A stretch of DNA of 64,000 bases from Fibrobacterota bacterium (GTDB taxonomy: Bacteria > Fibrobacterota > Chitinivibrionia > Chitinivibrionales > Chitinispirillaceae): positions 8,750 to 72,749 of the forward strand of contig JAEZKC010000102.1 in the NCBI GenBank assembly GCA_023436205.1, given 5' to 3'. Position numbers and translations under genes: made by a program. The notes beneath the pieces are model-generated. The model searched no databases and was not told the origin of the DNA. It was given only the letters and a program-made list of their open reading frames with translations. Shown piece by piece: positions 50,709 through 60,774 of the stretch (position 1 is its first letter; each line of letters opens with the position of its first letter).

Positions 50709-51458
50709 ATGATAAACATTCAGAAGCAGGTGGACAAGGAAGTGGATAGACTTGGGGATGCGGATCTCCGCCGGCCTGCCATGTCTATTAAAGATTTCAT
50801 TGAGGAGCATTCGAAAGTTCTGGCCCGGGTGCAGATTGACAAGAGCTGTGTCGAAAAAGCGGGATTTAACTGGGAGCGATTTCCTGTGTTCGTATGTCAG
50901 TTTGAAAATCTTGTTCTGGTGCACGGCGAGCGCACCGGGACCAAACTAAAGTCGCCGCAGGTTCTGGCGGCGTTTAACAGAGATCTTGAAAAGGTAAAGA
51001 GCGACCGCAAGCTGCTCAAAGCGGTGGCGGGGTATGTGGTAAAGAATTCAGGGAGCAAGCGGGCAGCAATCAAGATGCGCAGGATCCCGCGTACAAACAG
51101 CAAAACCGCTCTTCTCACCAGCTGCCTCGACCTGATCTCAATCATTCAGGAATTCCCCCAGCTTTCAAGACAGATCCGCCCTGCTGGGAGAGAACTGACC
51201 TCCGACAACCTCCAGGAAATCTCCAACCGGGTGCTGTCACTTCTTAAGCGCAAAGGAGTAGTGGTCGTAAACGGCATTCCGCAGAATGCACTTGTGGCAC
51301 GCCAGAACCGGCTGGTGACACTCTGCCTGAGAGCACAGGCTACCATCAAGGAATTCGCCAGTGCAGCCTTTATAGAGGACCCGGAGTACTACAAGAAATA
51401 TTACTGCAGCGAAAGGAGGAAACATGCTGGTGCAGTAGAGGAGGTGGCGGTTGTTTGA
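50709..51458 (+). CDS. Unknown protein, paralogue 2 of a tandem pair
   Basis: 249 residues from MINIQKQVDKE (GAGGAG upstream). Shares the C-terminal motif block with paralogue 1, including YYKKYYCSERR against HYHRYYSVKSK. The N-terminal halves diverge strongly. Function unknown; no catalytic motif or transmembrane segment seen. Confidence 0.65.
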   Translation: MINIQKQVDKEVDRLGDADLRRPAMSIKDFIEEHSKVLARVQIDKSCVEKAGFNWERFPVFVCQFENLVLVHGERTGTKLKSPQVLAAFNRDLEKVKSDRKLLKAVAGYVVKNSGSKRAAIKMRRIPRTNSKTALLTSCLDLISIIQEFPQLSRQIRPAGRELTSDNLQEISNRVLSLLKRKGVVVVNGIPQNALVARQNRLVTLCLRAQATIKEFASAAFIEDPEYYKKYYCSERRKHAGAVEEVAVV

Positions 51459-51550
51459 TAGATTTCTTCTACGTGCGGCAGGGAATCAGAACGAAAGATC
51501 GAAGGCCAGAATATAAAGCGCAGAGGACAGGTCACGAATAAGGTCAGCTG

Positions 51551-53337
51551 TTACAAAGCACCTCTTCTTTTCATAACAATTTTCTCTACAGTTTCTCTCC
51601 CCCACCTTACCTTTGCGATATAGGCACCATTTGAGATCGTATTATACTCAAAAAGTTTAAATACTGCCGGACCGGCAACGCTTTCTGAGTATACCCGTTT
51701 TCCCGTTAGCGTGTAGAGCTCTACAAAACAGTTGCCGTTCGGCACCACAACAGCGTTCTTCTGTATAGCTATCCCGGGATGTACGTAAGGGCTGCCTTTT
51801 GAAAACCGCCAATTATCCGTTGTAAGCAGTTCATCACTGAAAAGGGTGCTTACCGTTATATTCTGATCATAGCTTCCGTTAGTGATCACGGCGATGGCTT
51901 CTGAATGGTCACCCCAGTCTGTAATAATGGACAGTGAGTTTAAGTGCATATCTGCAGAGGAGATAATGGTATCTCTTGCACCGCCAGTGAGCATCAATTT
52001 TAAAACAGGTTTGACCTCGGGAGCGCCTTCCATTGTGCAGCGTACCTGCAGAAAGCTCTCATTTAGCCCGGTGGGCTTGAGCGCAGAAAAGATCTGCACT
52101 CCATAAGGGAGGATATTTTTAGTAGAAGCAAGCCCGATTAAACATTCTCCCTTTACATAGTTCAGCTCATCGATTATTCTGGAGTCCGGCACAAAAAGTC
52201 CGGAATCGGCTCGTTCTCCTGTATAGAAGGATTCCGTATGAAATTTGCTCAGCAGTTCCGGCCAGGTTGTTCCCGCACTGACAGATGCTTTCTCAAGTAG
52301 ACTGCTGATAGTTGAAACAGTATCATAATTGGATTCAAAAATTTCTTTAATGAAATCGATGCCTCTGCCGCTTTTGTGATACAGATAGAGCGTCAGTATG
52401 TTATTAGCATAAAAATCATAGTCATCATTCTGACTGAAAAAGCTGAACCCTGCCGGTTTATTGAAGTATTCGAGCAGATACTGGGTATAGTCATTTATGT
52501 AATCAAAAGCCAGCTCTTCCATCAGTGTAGCGGTGGCCTCAAGCCAGGAGATCGGAAATTTGTCAAGGTACACATCTTCAATTACGCTGTGCACCATTGA
52601 AAACTGAACTGCATGGAAAAATTCGTGCGCACAGGTGATGCGGATCGCTTTTTCAGGGTGGCTCTGGTAATCTACAATCTCATTTATATCCCAGCCCTGC
52701 CACTCGTTTCTGATGGTCACAATGCTTCTGGTTCCGGTGGTATCCCCATCCAGCAGACCGGCAAAATAGGTCAACCCGTAATAGCCACCCATCTCCTCAA
52801 TGATCACTTTGTAGTTAGGGCTTTGGTGAACACTGGATACTATTCCGTAAGGGGCTTTAAAGCCAAACCGCACAACCTCCATAGACCAGGCACTGTCGAT
52901 TGCCCAGGCCACTTCGTCAACATAGTCTGGCACATTATTGGGTTGGTTCAGGCGCAGTCGCCAGTCTGCCGTATCGCAACCCCAGCTGTCGCTGCTGTCG
53001 ACGGCATCAATACCGTTTGTGGTAAAGTAGATCTCCACCCCGAAACCCGGGGACCGATACATTTGAAACTGGAAGGTATTTCAATAGACTGTGTGTAGGC
53101 GGCTTTGAACTCAGGGGAGAGCTCTTTCCAAAGCGCGGCGACTTTGAAAAGCTGCTCCTGGGATGGCCTCTTTATGCTTTGTCGCTTGGCCAGATTGCTT
53201 TCTCTCTGCGATCTGACTGAAAGATATGGATACATCTCCTGCTCGAAAGCTTGCACATTTAGGGCTTCGGCTGCAACAGGTATATGCGTATATAAAAAAA
53301 GTAGGCAAATCAGGAATGCTTTATTACTTATCATCAT
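51551..53337 (-). pseudogene. Secreted HExxH metalloprotease, frameshifted
   Basis: The N-terminal frame (53337 to about 53070) has a signal peptide (MMISNKAFLICLLFLYTH) and runs to IEIPSSFK. The sequence then continues sensibly in the next frame as MYRSPGFGVEIYFTTNGIDAV, to 51551. Loss of one A in an AAA run near 53064 explains the switch. The catalytic motif is CAHEFFHAVQF with a third-ligand candidate in WLEATATLMEE. The last 80 residues (NGAYIAKVRWGRETVEKIVMKR) resemble a type IX secretion sorting domain. Real mutation or sequencing error is open. Confidence 0.65.
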
Positions 53338-53427
53338 TTTTGTTCAAATTACAATTTCCGAATAAGGAATTTTTCATGAATTCACTTCTCACCTGCTCGA
53401 GTTATTCAAGGATTTATAAATAAAAGC

Positions 53428-53706
53428 TTATGCTTTATTCCTTTTATACCATTCCTCTGGAACTAAGTCTTTTGACTTATAAATGATATCACTAACATCT
53501 GTTTTTTCATCAAATTGTTTCACTTGTACAAGTACACCCATTTCAACCAATTCATCATAGTATTTTTTCGCCTCATCAAAAGACACCTGAAACGTTTTCA
53601 TTACTACTCGAAAATTTTGCATGGGGTAGCTATGATTTTCACTTTTTTCAAGAGCCATATTAATCCAAAACCCGATATGCCACTTTATTTGTTCACTTTT
53701 CTCCAT
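53428..53706 (-). CDS. Putative immunity protein, copy 1 of 3
   Basis: 92 residues: MEKSEQIKWHIGFWINMAL, FQVSFDEAKKYYDELVEMGV, LVPEEWYKRNKA. AGGAG precedes the ATG. Near-identical copies lie at 54010-54294 and 54490-54768, each preceded by a copy of the same toxin-like tail. Small size, lack of any enzymatic motif and tandem pairing with Rhs-type toxin tails suggest an immunity gene; the family is not identified. Confidence 0.6.
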   Translation of the reverse strand: MEKSEQIKWHIGFWINMALEKSENHSYPMQNFRVVMKTFQVSFDEAKKYYDELVEMGVLVQVKQFDEKTDVSDIIYKSKDLVPEEWYKRNKA

Positions 53707-53739
53707 AGTTGTTCTCCTGTTTCAGATAAAGGTAACTCC

Positions 53740-53982
53740 TCATAATACTTCACCAGGTAGCGGTAACCGCCAAATACGCGTCCCATCTGGTTTGATATCT
53801 AGTATTTCCCAAACACCTGGTGATGTTTCCCATTGCAACTGCTTGATCCTAACAGGTTTATCATATAAGACTTGGGGACCACCACCCTCATAATCCAAAG
53901 GGTCTCCGAAATTGTTTGCATGAACAGCAGGTTCAAAATATCCGTTAGCAGGCTCACAGTAATCGCTTTTTGCGATTCTCAC
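53740..53982 (-). pseudogene. Orphan toxin C-terminal fragment, copy 1
   Basis: 80 codons from a GTG: YFEPAVHANNFGDPLDYEGGG, QVLYDKPVRIKQLQWETSPG, VWEILDIKPDGTRIWRLPLPGEVL. No Rhs core precedes it. The last 40 residues recur at 54327-54468 and the last 10 at 54803-54835. It is most simply a displaced tail of a polymorphic toxin, placed directly upstream of immunity copy 1. Confidence 0.55.
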
Positions 53983-54009
53983 CTGCTCGAATTACACAAG
54001 GATCTATAT

Positions 54010-54294
54010 TTATTGCTTATGCTTTATTTTTTTATACCATTCCTCCGGAACTAACTTCTTAGACTTATAAATAATATCACTACCGTCTGTTTTCTCATCA
54101 AATTGTCTCACTTGTACAAGTACACCCATTTTAACTAATTCATCATAGAATTTTTTCGTTTCGTCAAAGGACACCTGAAATGTTTTCATTATTACTCGAT
54201 AGCTTGCCATAAAATAATTACAATTATCAGATGTGATTCTGGCACCATTAATCCAGAAACCGATATGCCTTTTTATTTGTTCACTTTTATCCAT
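54010..54294 (-). CDS. Putative immunity protein, copy 2 of 3
   Basis: 94 residues, MDKSEQIKRHIGFWINGAR, the most divergent of the three copies (different residues 17-35: ITSDNCNYFMASYRVIMK), while FQVSFDETKKFYDELV and QFDEKTDGSDIIYKSK are conserved. AGGAGG precedes the ATG. Confidence 0.6.
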   Translation of the reverse strand: MDKSEQIKRHIGFWINGARITSDNCNYFMASYRVIMKTFQVSFDETKKFYDELVKMGVLVQVRQFDEKTDGSDIIYKSKKLVPEEWYKKIKHKQ

Positions 54295-54326
54295 AGTTGT
54301 CCTCCTGTTTCAGTTCATTAAACACC

Positions 54327-54468
54327 TCACAATATTTCTCCAGGTAGAGGTAACCGCCATCTACGCGTCCCATCTGGTTTGATTTCTAATATTTCCCAAA
54401 CACCTGGTGATGTTTCCCATTGCAGCTGCTTAATTTTAACAGGTTTATCATAGCGGACTTGAAGCCCA
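54327..54468 (-). pseudogene. Orphan toxin C-terminal fragment, copy 2
   Basis: Encodes LQVRYDKPVKIKQLQWETS, PGVWEILEIKPDGTRR, WRLPLPGEIL, ending at a TGA; the same tail as copy 1 but truncated further upstream. Lies just upstream of immunity copy 2. Confidence 0.55.
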
Positions 54469-54489
54469 CAAGGATCTATAAATAAAAGC

Positions 54490-54768
54490 CTATGCTTTAT
54501 TCCTTTTATACCATTCCTCTGGAACTAAGTCTTTTGACTCATAAATGATATCACTGCCATCTGTTTTTTCATCAAATTGCTTCACTTGTACAAGTACACC
54601 CATTTCAACTAACTCATCATAGTATTTTTTCGCCTCATCAAAAGACACCTGAAACGTTTTCATTAATACTCGAAAATTTTGCATGGGGTAGCTATGATTT
54701 TCACTTTTTTCAAGAGCCATATTAATCCAAAACCCGATATGCCACTTTATTTGTTCACTTTTCTCCAT
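54490..54768 (-). CDS. Putative immunity protein, copy 3 of 3
   Basis: 92 residues, differing from copy 1 at only a few positions (VLMKT for VVMKT, TDGSD for TDVSD, YESKD for YKSKD). AGGAG precedes the ATG. The near identity with copy 1 points to a recent duplication or gene conversion. Confidence 0.6.
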   Translation of the reverse strand: MEKSEQIKWHIGFWINMALEKSENHSYPMQNFRVLMKTFQVSFDEAKKYYDELVEMGVLVQVKQFDEKTDGSDIIYESKDLVPEEWYKRNKA

Positions 54769-54802
54769 TAGTTGTTCTCCTGTTTCAGTTAAAGGTAACT
54801 CC

Positions 54803-54964
54803 TCATAATACTTCACCGGGCAGAGGTAACCGCCAATGCGATCTAAATGAAAGACAGGGATACATCTCCTGCTCGAAAGCTTGCACATTCGGAGCTACGG
54901 CGAGAGAAGGAATGTGTGAACATAATAAAAAAAGAAAATGAAGATTTTTTTTATTTGCGATCAT
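54803..54964 (-). pseudogene. Chimeric remnant: protease signal peptide joined to toxin tail
   Basis: 53 codons: MIANKKNLHFLFLLCSHIPS is a signal peptide like that of the metalloprotease at 53337, followed by the shared NVQAFEQEMYP. After SFRSH the frame jumps straight into WRLPLPGEVL, the end of the toxin tail. It is a recombination scar between two gene families of this locus. Confidence 0.55.
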
Positions 54965-55171
54965 AATATATCCTAGACCAAAATTATTGCAATGCACAAG
55001 CCTAGTAGCTGCAGTGAAACAAGAACTGAAGGGATCTGCTTGCAAACTTTTACACATGCAAGTACTCACAAGGCACACATTTAATTTTAGTAACTTGAAC
55101 AATCTGATTCAAGCATAAGAATCAGTTTTAAACACTACAATGTTTATTCTGAGCATGGTTGCAAAATTAAA

Positions 55172-55603
55172 CTAATTCTTTTTCGGTATATATGAATCTT
55201 TAATACTTAAGCCACCATCTATATTCAAAAAATATGATAGTAAGTCAGAAATCGGGGTTATAATTTTATTCTTTAAATCATAATATGTTTGTATACTTTT
55301 CCAATCTACATTCTCTGGCCAACCTTTATCTCGTTCACTACTCCAACCAATCGCATTTACTAATGTTCGAACTGTAATATAAAGTAAATCTATTTCGGAT
55401 AAGCCATATTCATCATAACATCTAATATCTTCCCACTTTCGATATGCTTGAGAAAGACATTCAAAATATCTTTTGTCTTCAGGCGTTTCCAATAAGGTTG
55501 ACTGTCTCCAATTTATCTCAATTTTCATTAAGTCTAGTATTTGATCGATCTCTTCAGAATCCAGTTCAATTTGGAAATTTTTCCAACCCAATGTAATAAT
55601 CAT
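55172..55603 (-). CDS. Putative immunity protein
   Basis: 143 residues from MIITLGWKNFQIELDSEE (AGGGG upstream). AYRKWEDIRCYDEYGLSEIDLLY, YYDLKNKIITPISDLLSYF. AT-rich and helical. It follows the orphan toxin fragment at 55614-55952 by ten bases, the arrangement of a toxin/immunity pair. Family not identified. Confidence 0.55.
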   Translation of the reverse strand: MIITLGWKNFQIELDSEEIDQILDLMKIEINWRQSTLLETPEDKRYFECLSQAYRKWEDIRCYDEYGLSEIDLLYITVRTLVNAIGWSSERDKGWPENVDWKSIQTYYDLKNKIITPISDLLSYFLNIDGGLSIKDSYIPKKN

Positions 55604-55613
55604 TTTTAACCCC

Positions 55614-55952
55614 TTAGTAGATAATTTCCCAAGAAGAGCCATTCCATTTCTCAAGTTTTTCTATTATAAGTTCTTTTCTAGTTTCATATTGTAATTTACC
55701 CCCTCTTCCAAACTCATTATATGCTCTTGTTTTAGGTTCGAAATATTGTTTATAGCCATCTTTTCTACAAAGTGACATATATACATCGTCTTTTATATCA
55801 ACTGTTCTTATAGTGGCTCTAATTTCACAATCTGACCAACCCGTTGAAACCTGCAAAGCATCACGAAAATCTTGAGGGCTTTCGGCTAAATAATTAGTAA
55901 ACTGTCTGGATTGTACATCATTTGGTGTTTCTGGCAATTTATTATTATTCAT
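55614..55952 (-). CDS. Orphan toxin-like C-terminal domain
   Basis: 112 residues from MNNNKLPETPN; the frame is open to 56015. GWSDCEIRATIRTVDIKDDVYM, RKDGYKQYFEPKTRAYNEFG and KLEKWNGSSWEIIY. No secretion or Rhs core sequence precedes it. Size, AT content and the following small gene suggest a toxin domain detached from its Rhs carrier; the activity is unknown. Confidence 0.5.
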   Translation of the reverse strand: MNNNKLPETPNDVQSRQFTNYLAESPQDFRDALQVSTGWSDCEIRATIRTVDIKDDVYMSLCRKDGYKQYFEPKTRAYNEFGRGGKLQYETRKELIIEKLEKWNGSSWEIIY

Positions 55953-56011
55953 ATGGTATTCCAAAAATATCTTATTCTTTGTAAGGAACGTAACCCAAAA
56001 CAGCCTTACTA

Positions 56012-56179
56012 TCAAAATGTCTGAAGCTCAGCCAGATTGTTCTCTCTCTGCGATCTGACTGAAAGACAGGGATACATCTCCTGCTCGAAAGCTTTCACAT
56101 TTGGAGCTACGGCGAGAGAAGGAATGTGTGAACATAATAATAGCAGCCAAATGAAAAATGGATTTTTACTAAGGATCAT
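56012..56179 (-). pseudogene. Remnant of a metalloprotease N-terminus
   Basis: 55 codons: MILSKNPFFIWLLLLCSH, then IPSLAVAPNVKAFEQEMYP, CLSVRSQRENNLAELQTF and a stop. It matches residues 1-50 of the protease at 53337 (NVQAFEQEMYPYLSVRSQRESNLA). Third copy of this leader in 3 kb. Confidence 0.55.
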
Positions 56180-56223
56180 CTTTTACCTATTGGGCATGCT
56201 GGCAGCAAGCAATATCCTGTTTA

Positions 56224-59200
56224 CTAGGTGACCGATAAGATCGGAAATTTCCAGATTTTCTCAAAGACAAGACCAGACAGCTTATTATCTGTCACATTGT
56301 ACCAGAACTCCTCTTCCGGGTCATACAGTCCTTCATAGCAGTAGGTTTCGATACTGTTCATTTCAGGTATTTTAAAAACAGTACTTGCTGAAAGTCTGCG
56401 GGGAATGAATGCGTATTTGTTGATTTTAATGATATCACCGGTCTGTGGATCTGTTTCAAACTCCGCCTCATCCTTTTTGAACGCGTTATAGCAGCCGGTG
56501 AAATTCAGAAGCCACATGGTCTCTTCTGGAGTTTCGACAGGCAACTGCTCCACTTTCAGGTAATAGGACGAGTCAAAAAGATCCTTCTGTACCTGCCACC
56601 CTTCACCGGTGATACAGTTTTCACTGAGAGACAAGGTCCTTATGCCAAGCTTCCAGGCCACACCGAAATCACCCTGGTATTTATCGCGGCTGTCATAGGT
56701 GCGCAGGATATCCAGATTCATGCCTGGAAGCGGGATCTGCAGGTCTTCAAAGGAGAGGGTAAATATACCGTTTTTTAGCTGATCTGTCACCCGCACGGTT
56801 CTCACCGCAGATGCGATATTGCCGTATTTGTCAAACACATCCAGCCGCAGTTCGTAATCGTCGTTTTCCAGCATGGAGCCATTGAACGACCCTACCAGAC
56901 CATTTGCGACCGCTATCTCAGACCGAGCGAACTCAATGTAGGATGCCTTGTCCTTAGATCGGTAACTTAGCTTGTAGAAAGCGAAATTTGTATCGGCAGC
57001 AGTACCGATAATTTCGATATCACCGGAAAAGGTGGAATCGGTCGCAGGCGATGTGATGACTGCAGTGGGCAGAGTGGCATCAGATCCTGAAACAGACACA
57101 TTGAAGCTGGTAGTTGCTTCACCATAATTTCCGCTGAGATCGTAGGCGGTCGCGATCACATTGTGAACACCCAGGCGCAGCACCTTGGCCTGACCCTGGC
57201 CATTTATAAGAGGTATATACACTCCATCTACTTTCAGCCAGACTCTCTCTGCGTCAACTTGCAAGGGATCATCTACACTGAATTGATACGAGACGATATC
57301 ACCGATCGCTGGTACTGCGGGAGAGAACGAGACAGTTACCACCGGCGCAGTAGTATCAGCTTCCGATGAGACTACCAGTGTACCGGTACTTGCGGCTTGG
57401 TTACCGTTACTGTCAATCGCCCAGGCCTCAAACAGAGCAGTGTCAACCTGACCGGTCTGATAGCTGAAGCTGTTATTTTCATCAAGAACAATCTCCTCTC
57501 CATCAACAGAAAGTCCGATCTCTCTAATACCCACATTGTCAAATGCTTCAACCGTTACCTGAACACTTGACATGGGGAGCACAGGGTTCATGGAGAAATG
57601 AATGGATACGGCTGGAGGTTCCTGATCCTGCTGCACTGAGATGGTCCACTCCTGAAATACCTCGCCGCCAGCATTGTCACTCACTTTCAAGCGGACCAGT
57701 TCACCATCCGTCCTGACTTCTGTTTTCGACCAAAGGACAACGCCCTCCGATGAAACAGTCATTCCCGGCGGAGCAATGTCCAGTGCATAGAGCAGATTGT
57801 CACCATCAGGGTCGCTTGCAATGACATTATACTCGTAATCAAGGCCGATGACCGCTGCAGAAGGCGGAGTTGAAGTGATTATCGGCAGATCGTTCACATT
57901 TGCAACACTGATAGTACAACTCTGAATTACAGTATTCAGACCATCACTTAATTCTATGTCTGTATAAGCGGTTTCCACCTGAGCATTGGACGGTACCCAT
58001 TCAATTAGCCCATCGGTAAAAGACATTCCTTCAGGAGCAGAAAGCAACCGGTAAGCAAGTGATCCCCGTCTGGATCCTGCACCTGCACATCGTAGGTGTA
58101 AAGTTGGTCCTGAACAGTTTCTGAAGGCGGAGTGGAAACGAATACCGGCGGCATATTCTGTAGAGATCTTACTGTGAACTGCCATGCCTGATCTGCCTGC
58201 CTGCCCCGCCTGCCCAGCACTGAGATGGATACATCATGAACACCTGCCTGACCAACCGCAGGCATCCAAGTGACGTTTCCGTTTACAGAGTCGATAGCCA
58301 TACCTGCGGGTGACTGGAGAAGCCGGAAGACAAGGGGGTCTTGATCGGCATCGGATGCGGAAACTGTATATGAATATAGGGTTTCTTCCCTGCCATTCAG
58401 AAGCGGCAGTGAAGAGATAACTGGAGCAACGCTGAGCGATTCTGCCACTGCAACGGCAAAAGTCTGTTCGGCTACACCTCCGCGGCCATCAGATACAACC
58501 ACATGCACACCATGTTGTCCGGCCTGAATTTCCGAAGGTACCCATTGAATTGCTCCGGTATTTGCGTCAATTGACATTCCAGCTAAGAATAAAATCCTGT
58601 CGGGCAATGCCACCATGGTTATCATCTGCAATAATGATGATTGAATGATCACCGCCATCGGTATCGCTGGGGGTCCATTCAATGTACCCGGTATAGGGCT
58701 GAATGCTCATTCCTGAAGGTGCGCTTTCAAGAGAGTAACGGAGTATATCCACCAGATCGGTATCGTGGGCAGCTGCCTGATAGATGTAAAGTTCCTCTTC
58801 GGAAGCCGATGTAACTGGTTCAGAGATAAAAACGGGTGGTTGGTTTACCGGATCAACTTTGACTAATACGGTATCCTCACTGCAGGCAATTCCATCACAG
58901 GCATTAAGAACGAGTGAATAGATGCCTTCAGCATCAAAATGTGCAGTTGTAACTGACGAGGTACTATCCCCAAAAGACACGGTACCATTGTTCTGATCGA
59001 TTCTCCTCCAGCGTACCTGCTGACCTTCGGCACTGTTGCCGTCATCGCATACAGTGCCCCGCAGCTCTACGCTGTCGACCGGCAGGGCTATCCTGAGATC
59101 GATTCCCGCAGACACACTGGGAGCAATATTCTCATAAGGTGTAAATGGGTGGTTGCGTGTGGCGACCTTGAATTCATACAGGATGGGGCTCTCTCCCGCA

Positions 59201-59280
59201 GGCGAGCGCCTGAAACTCGCCTTGACGCGCAGATAGCGTCCGTCCGGAACGGTAAACTGTTCACCGTTTTCAACATGCAC
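56224..59280 (-). pseudogene. Ig-repeat/Rhs N-terminal region, broken by two lesions
   Basis: Three overlapping frames (59280-58567, 58682-58005, 58185-56224) read as one secreted protein. It has discoidin-like and PKD-like parts, several putative-Ig (He_PIG) repeats (SLLPLLNGREETLYSYTVSASDAD style), bacterial Ig-like domains, and the start of an Rhs repeat region (LPGMNLDILRTYDSRDKYQGD, FGVAWKLGIRTLSLSE). At about 58055 one base is missing: DPDGDHL in one frame continues as AYRLLSAPEGM in the next. Near 58590 a shift with loss of about half a repeat occurs. The 5' end is missing and it stops early at 56224. Confidence 0.65.
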
Positions 59281-59471
59281 CGATTCTGAATAGGTGACCG
59301 AATCGTGACTGCTCGCTAACCTACTCTAGCTTTACCCCTCAAGGTGCTTCCGGTCATGTCGCTGTAGTTGTTGCTGACCTAGCCATTTGGCAAATGGATT
59401 TCTTGCAAGTCGGTCGATATATTCACCTCATTACGAATTCACTCCTGCCAATGCATTTTCCAAGTATGATT

Positions 59472-59852
59472 TCAAATATTTATATCATTTATATTAATAC
59501 GATCTAAACCATAGTGCCCGAATCCATCTACCTGTTCTTTGTTATCTATCTCATCCTCGATTATAAATTTATTAATTTTGATAACACCTTCATATACATC
59601 ACATGCCAATTCAAAAACATTTACATAACCTAACAACCCCAACTGTCCACAGATATGAGCGATAATAATGTCATTAGAGTGTAAACTGTTATCGTTTTGT
59701 ATATTATTTAATATTTTTCGCAAATCTGCTCGCCAGTCTTTAACATCTTTTTGAGAATGCACAAAAGTTATGGTTTCATTGTTAATAGTAAGATTGAAAA
59801 ACCTGAACTTTTCAAGAAGCAACCTTTTGTAATAAATTAATTCTTGTTCCAT
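59472..59852 (-). CDS. Putative immunity protein
   Basis: 126 residues: MEQELIYYKRLLLEKFRFFNL, DWRADLRKILNNIQND, IAHICGQLGLLGYVNVFEL. AT-rich, acidic C-terminus (FIIEDEIDNKEQVDGFG). It follows the truncated Rhs core at 59883 by 30 bases. Immunity role inferred from position only. Confidence 0.5.
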   Translation of the reverse strand: MEQELIYYKRLLLEKFRFFNLTINNETITFVHSQKDVKDWRADLRKILNNIQNDNSLHSNDIIIAHICGQLGLLGYVNVFELACDVYEGVIKINKFIIEDEIDNKEQVDGFGHYGLDRININDINI

Positions 59853-59882
59853 TCCATTAAGGCCCCTTTAAATACGATTAAA

Positions 59883-60510
59883 TCAGTAAACATGAGTACA
59901 CGTCCACCTCCCCGTCACCGCGTCGTAATCTCTCGTCCCGAATCTCACCAGTCCCGTGCGATGATCGTAAATCCCGCCTGCAAACCCAAAGGGCTGGAAA
60001 CCCCGGTTATTGTCAAGGAGCACATTACCAAACTCGTCGTAATCCATCCTCTGGGCGATGGCACCGGTCTGGGCATCCACCACCAGCCTCACACTTCCCA
60101 GGTGGTCACTTATTATCCGGTAAGTCACCCCGCCTTTCACCATGTAGTCCGGGACATTCATCTTAGTGCCGTACACAAATCTCGTCACCACGTTACCTGA
60201 TCCGTCAAGCTCAGCCACTGGATTAAGCTGGTCCTGGTAGAGAAAACCTTTCACCAGAGTGTTATTAACTTTTACACCGATGCGGCGGTTGCGGCCGTCT
60301 ATAAGATACTGTATAAATGTACCATTTGGAAGGGTTACTGTCCTCAAGTTTCCTAGAACATCGTAGTTGTACTGGGTGGTGCCGCTGTTCAATTTGTGCT
60401 TCCGTAGGAGAGCATGCGGTCCTGGTCATCGAGACCGGCAGTATAGAACCTAAAAGTCGGAAAAAGTCAGTTCGGTTGCCGTTATCATCATAGCAAAAAC
60501 GGAAGTGGAG
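59883..60510 (-). pseudogene. Truncated Rhs core fragment
   Basis: Codons 60392-59883 give YDVLGNLRTVTLPNGTFIQYL, FLYQDQLNPVAELDGSGN, DHLGSVRLVVDAQTGA and FGTRDYDAVTGRWT, nearly identical to the intact Rhs gene at 62560-61990. It ends in CTHVY and a stop where the toxin domain should start. Upstream, to about 60510, the DNA still matches the intact gene but has deletions and frameshifts. The toxin tip has been lost. Confidence 0.7.
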
Positions 60511-60561
60511 GGTTATATTTAGTGCGATGGCGACATAGACTGTGAAATTGTATAAGATAAA

Positions 60562-60770
60562 CTATTCTGGAATAGACCTCCCGTGAGGATAAAACCTAGT
60601 AGCCTGCCAAAAGTATAATACACCTTTTTCAGAGTTAATTTTATTCAGTCTTGCTATTTCGAGCTCCGCATCTTCAATAGTAGGTAAAATCTCTTTCACA
60701 ATAAAGGCATCTTTATACGTCAAAATATCTTTATACGTATTACAGCAAAAACTTGCTTTTTACTCTCCAT
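60562..60770 (-). pseudogene. Immunity-like gene, frameshifted
   Basis: One frame starts MESKKQVFAVIRI and stops; another frame continues YKDAFIVKEILPTIEDAELEI, ARLNKINSEKGVLYFWQATRF, YPHGRSIPE. Joined, this is a small (about 68 residues) protein of the VF.VIRID ... RLN..N..KG..YFWQ.TR type often found beside Rhs toxins. A 12-bp direct repeat (60709-60720 and 60727-60738) lies on the junction and marks the damage. Confidence 0.5.
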
Positions 60771-60774
60771 ACAT

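Noticed and set aside
59844..60200. Rightward frame opposite the Rhs fragment
   Set aside because: A similar frame occurs opposite the intact Rhs gene (61836-62192), so it is only the complement of conserved Rhs core sequence.
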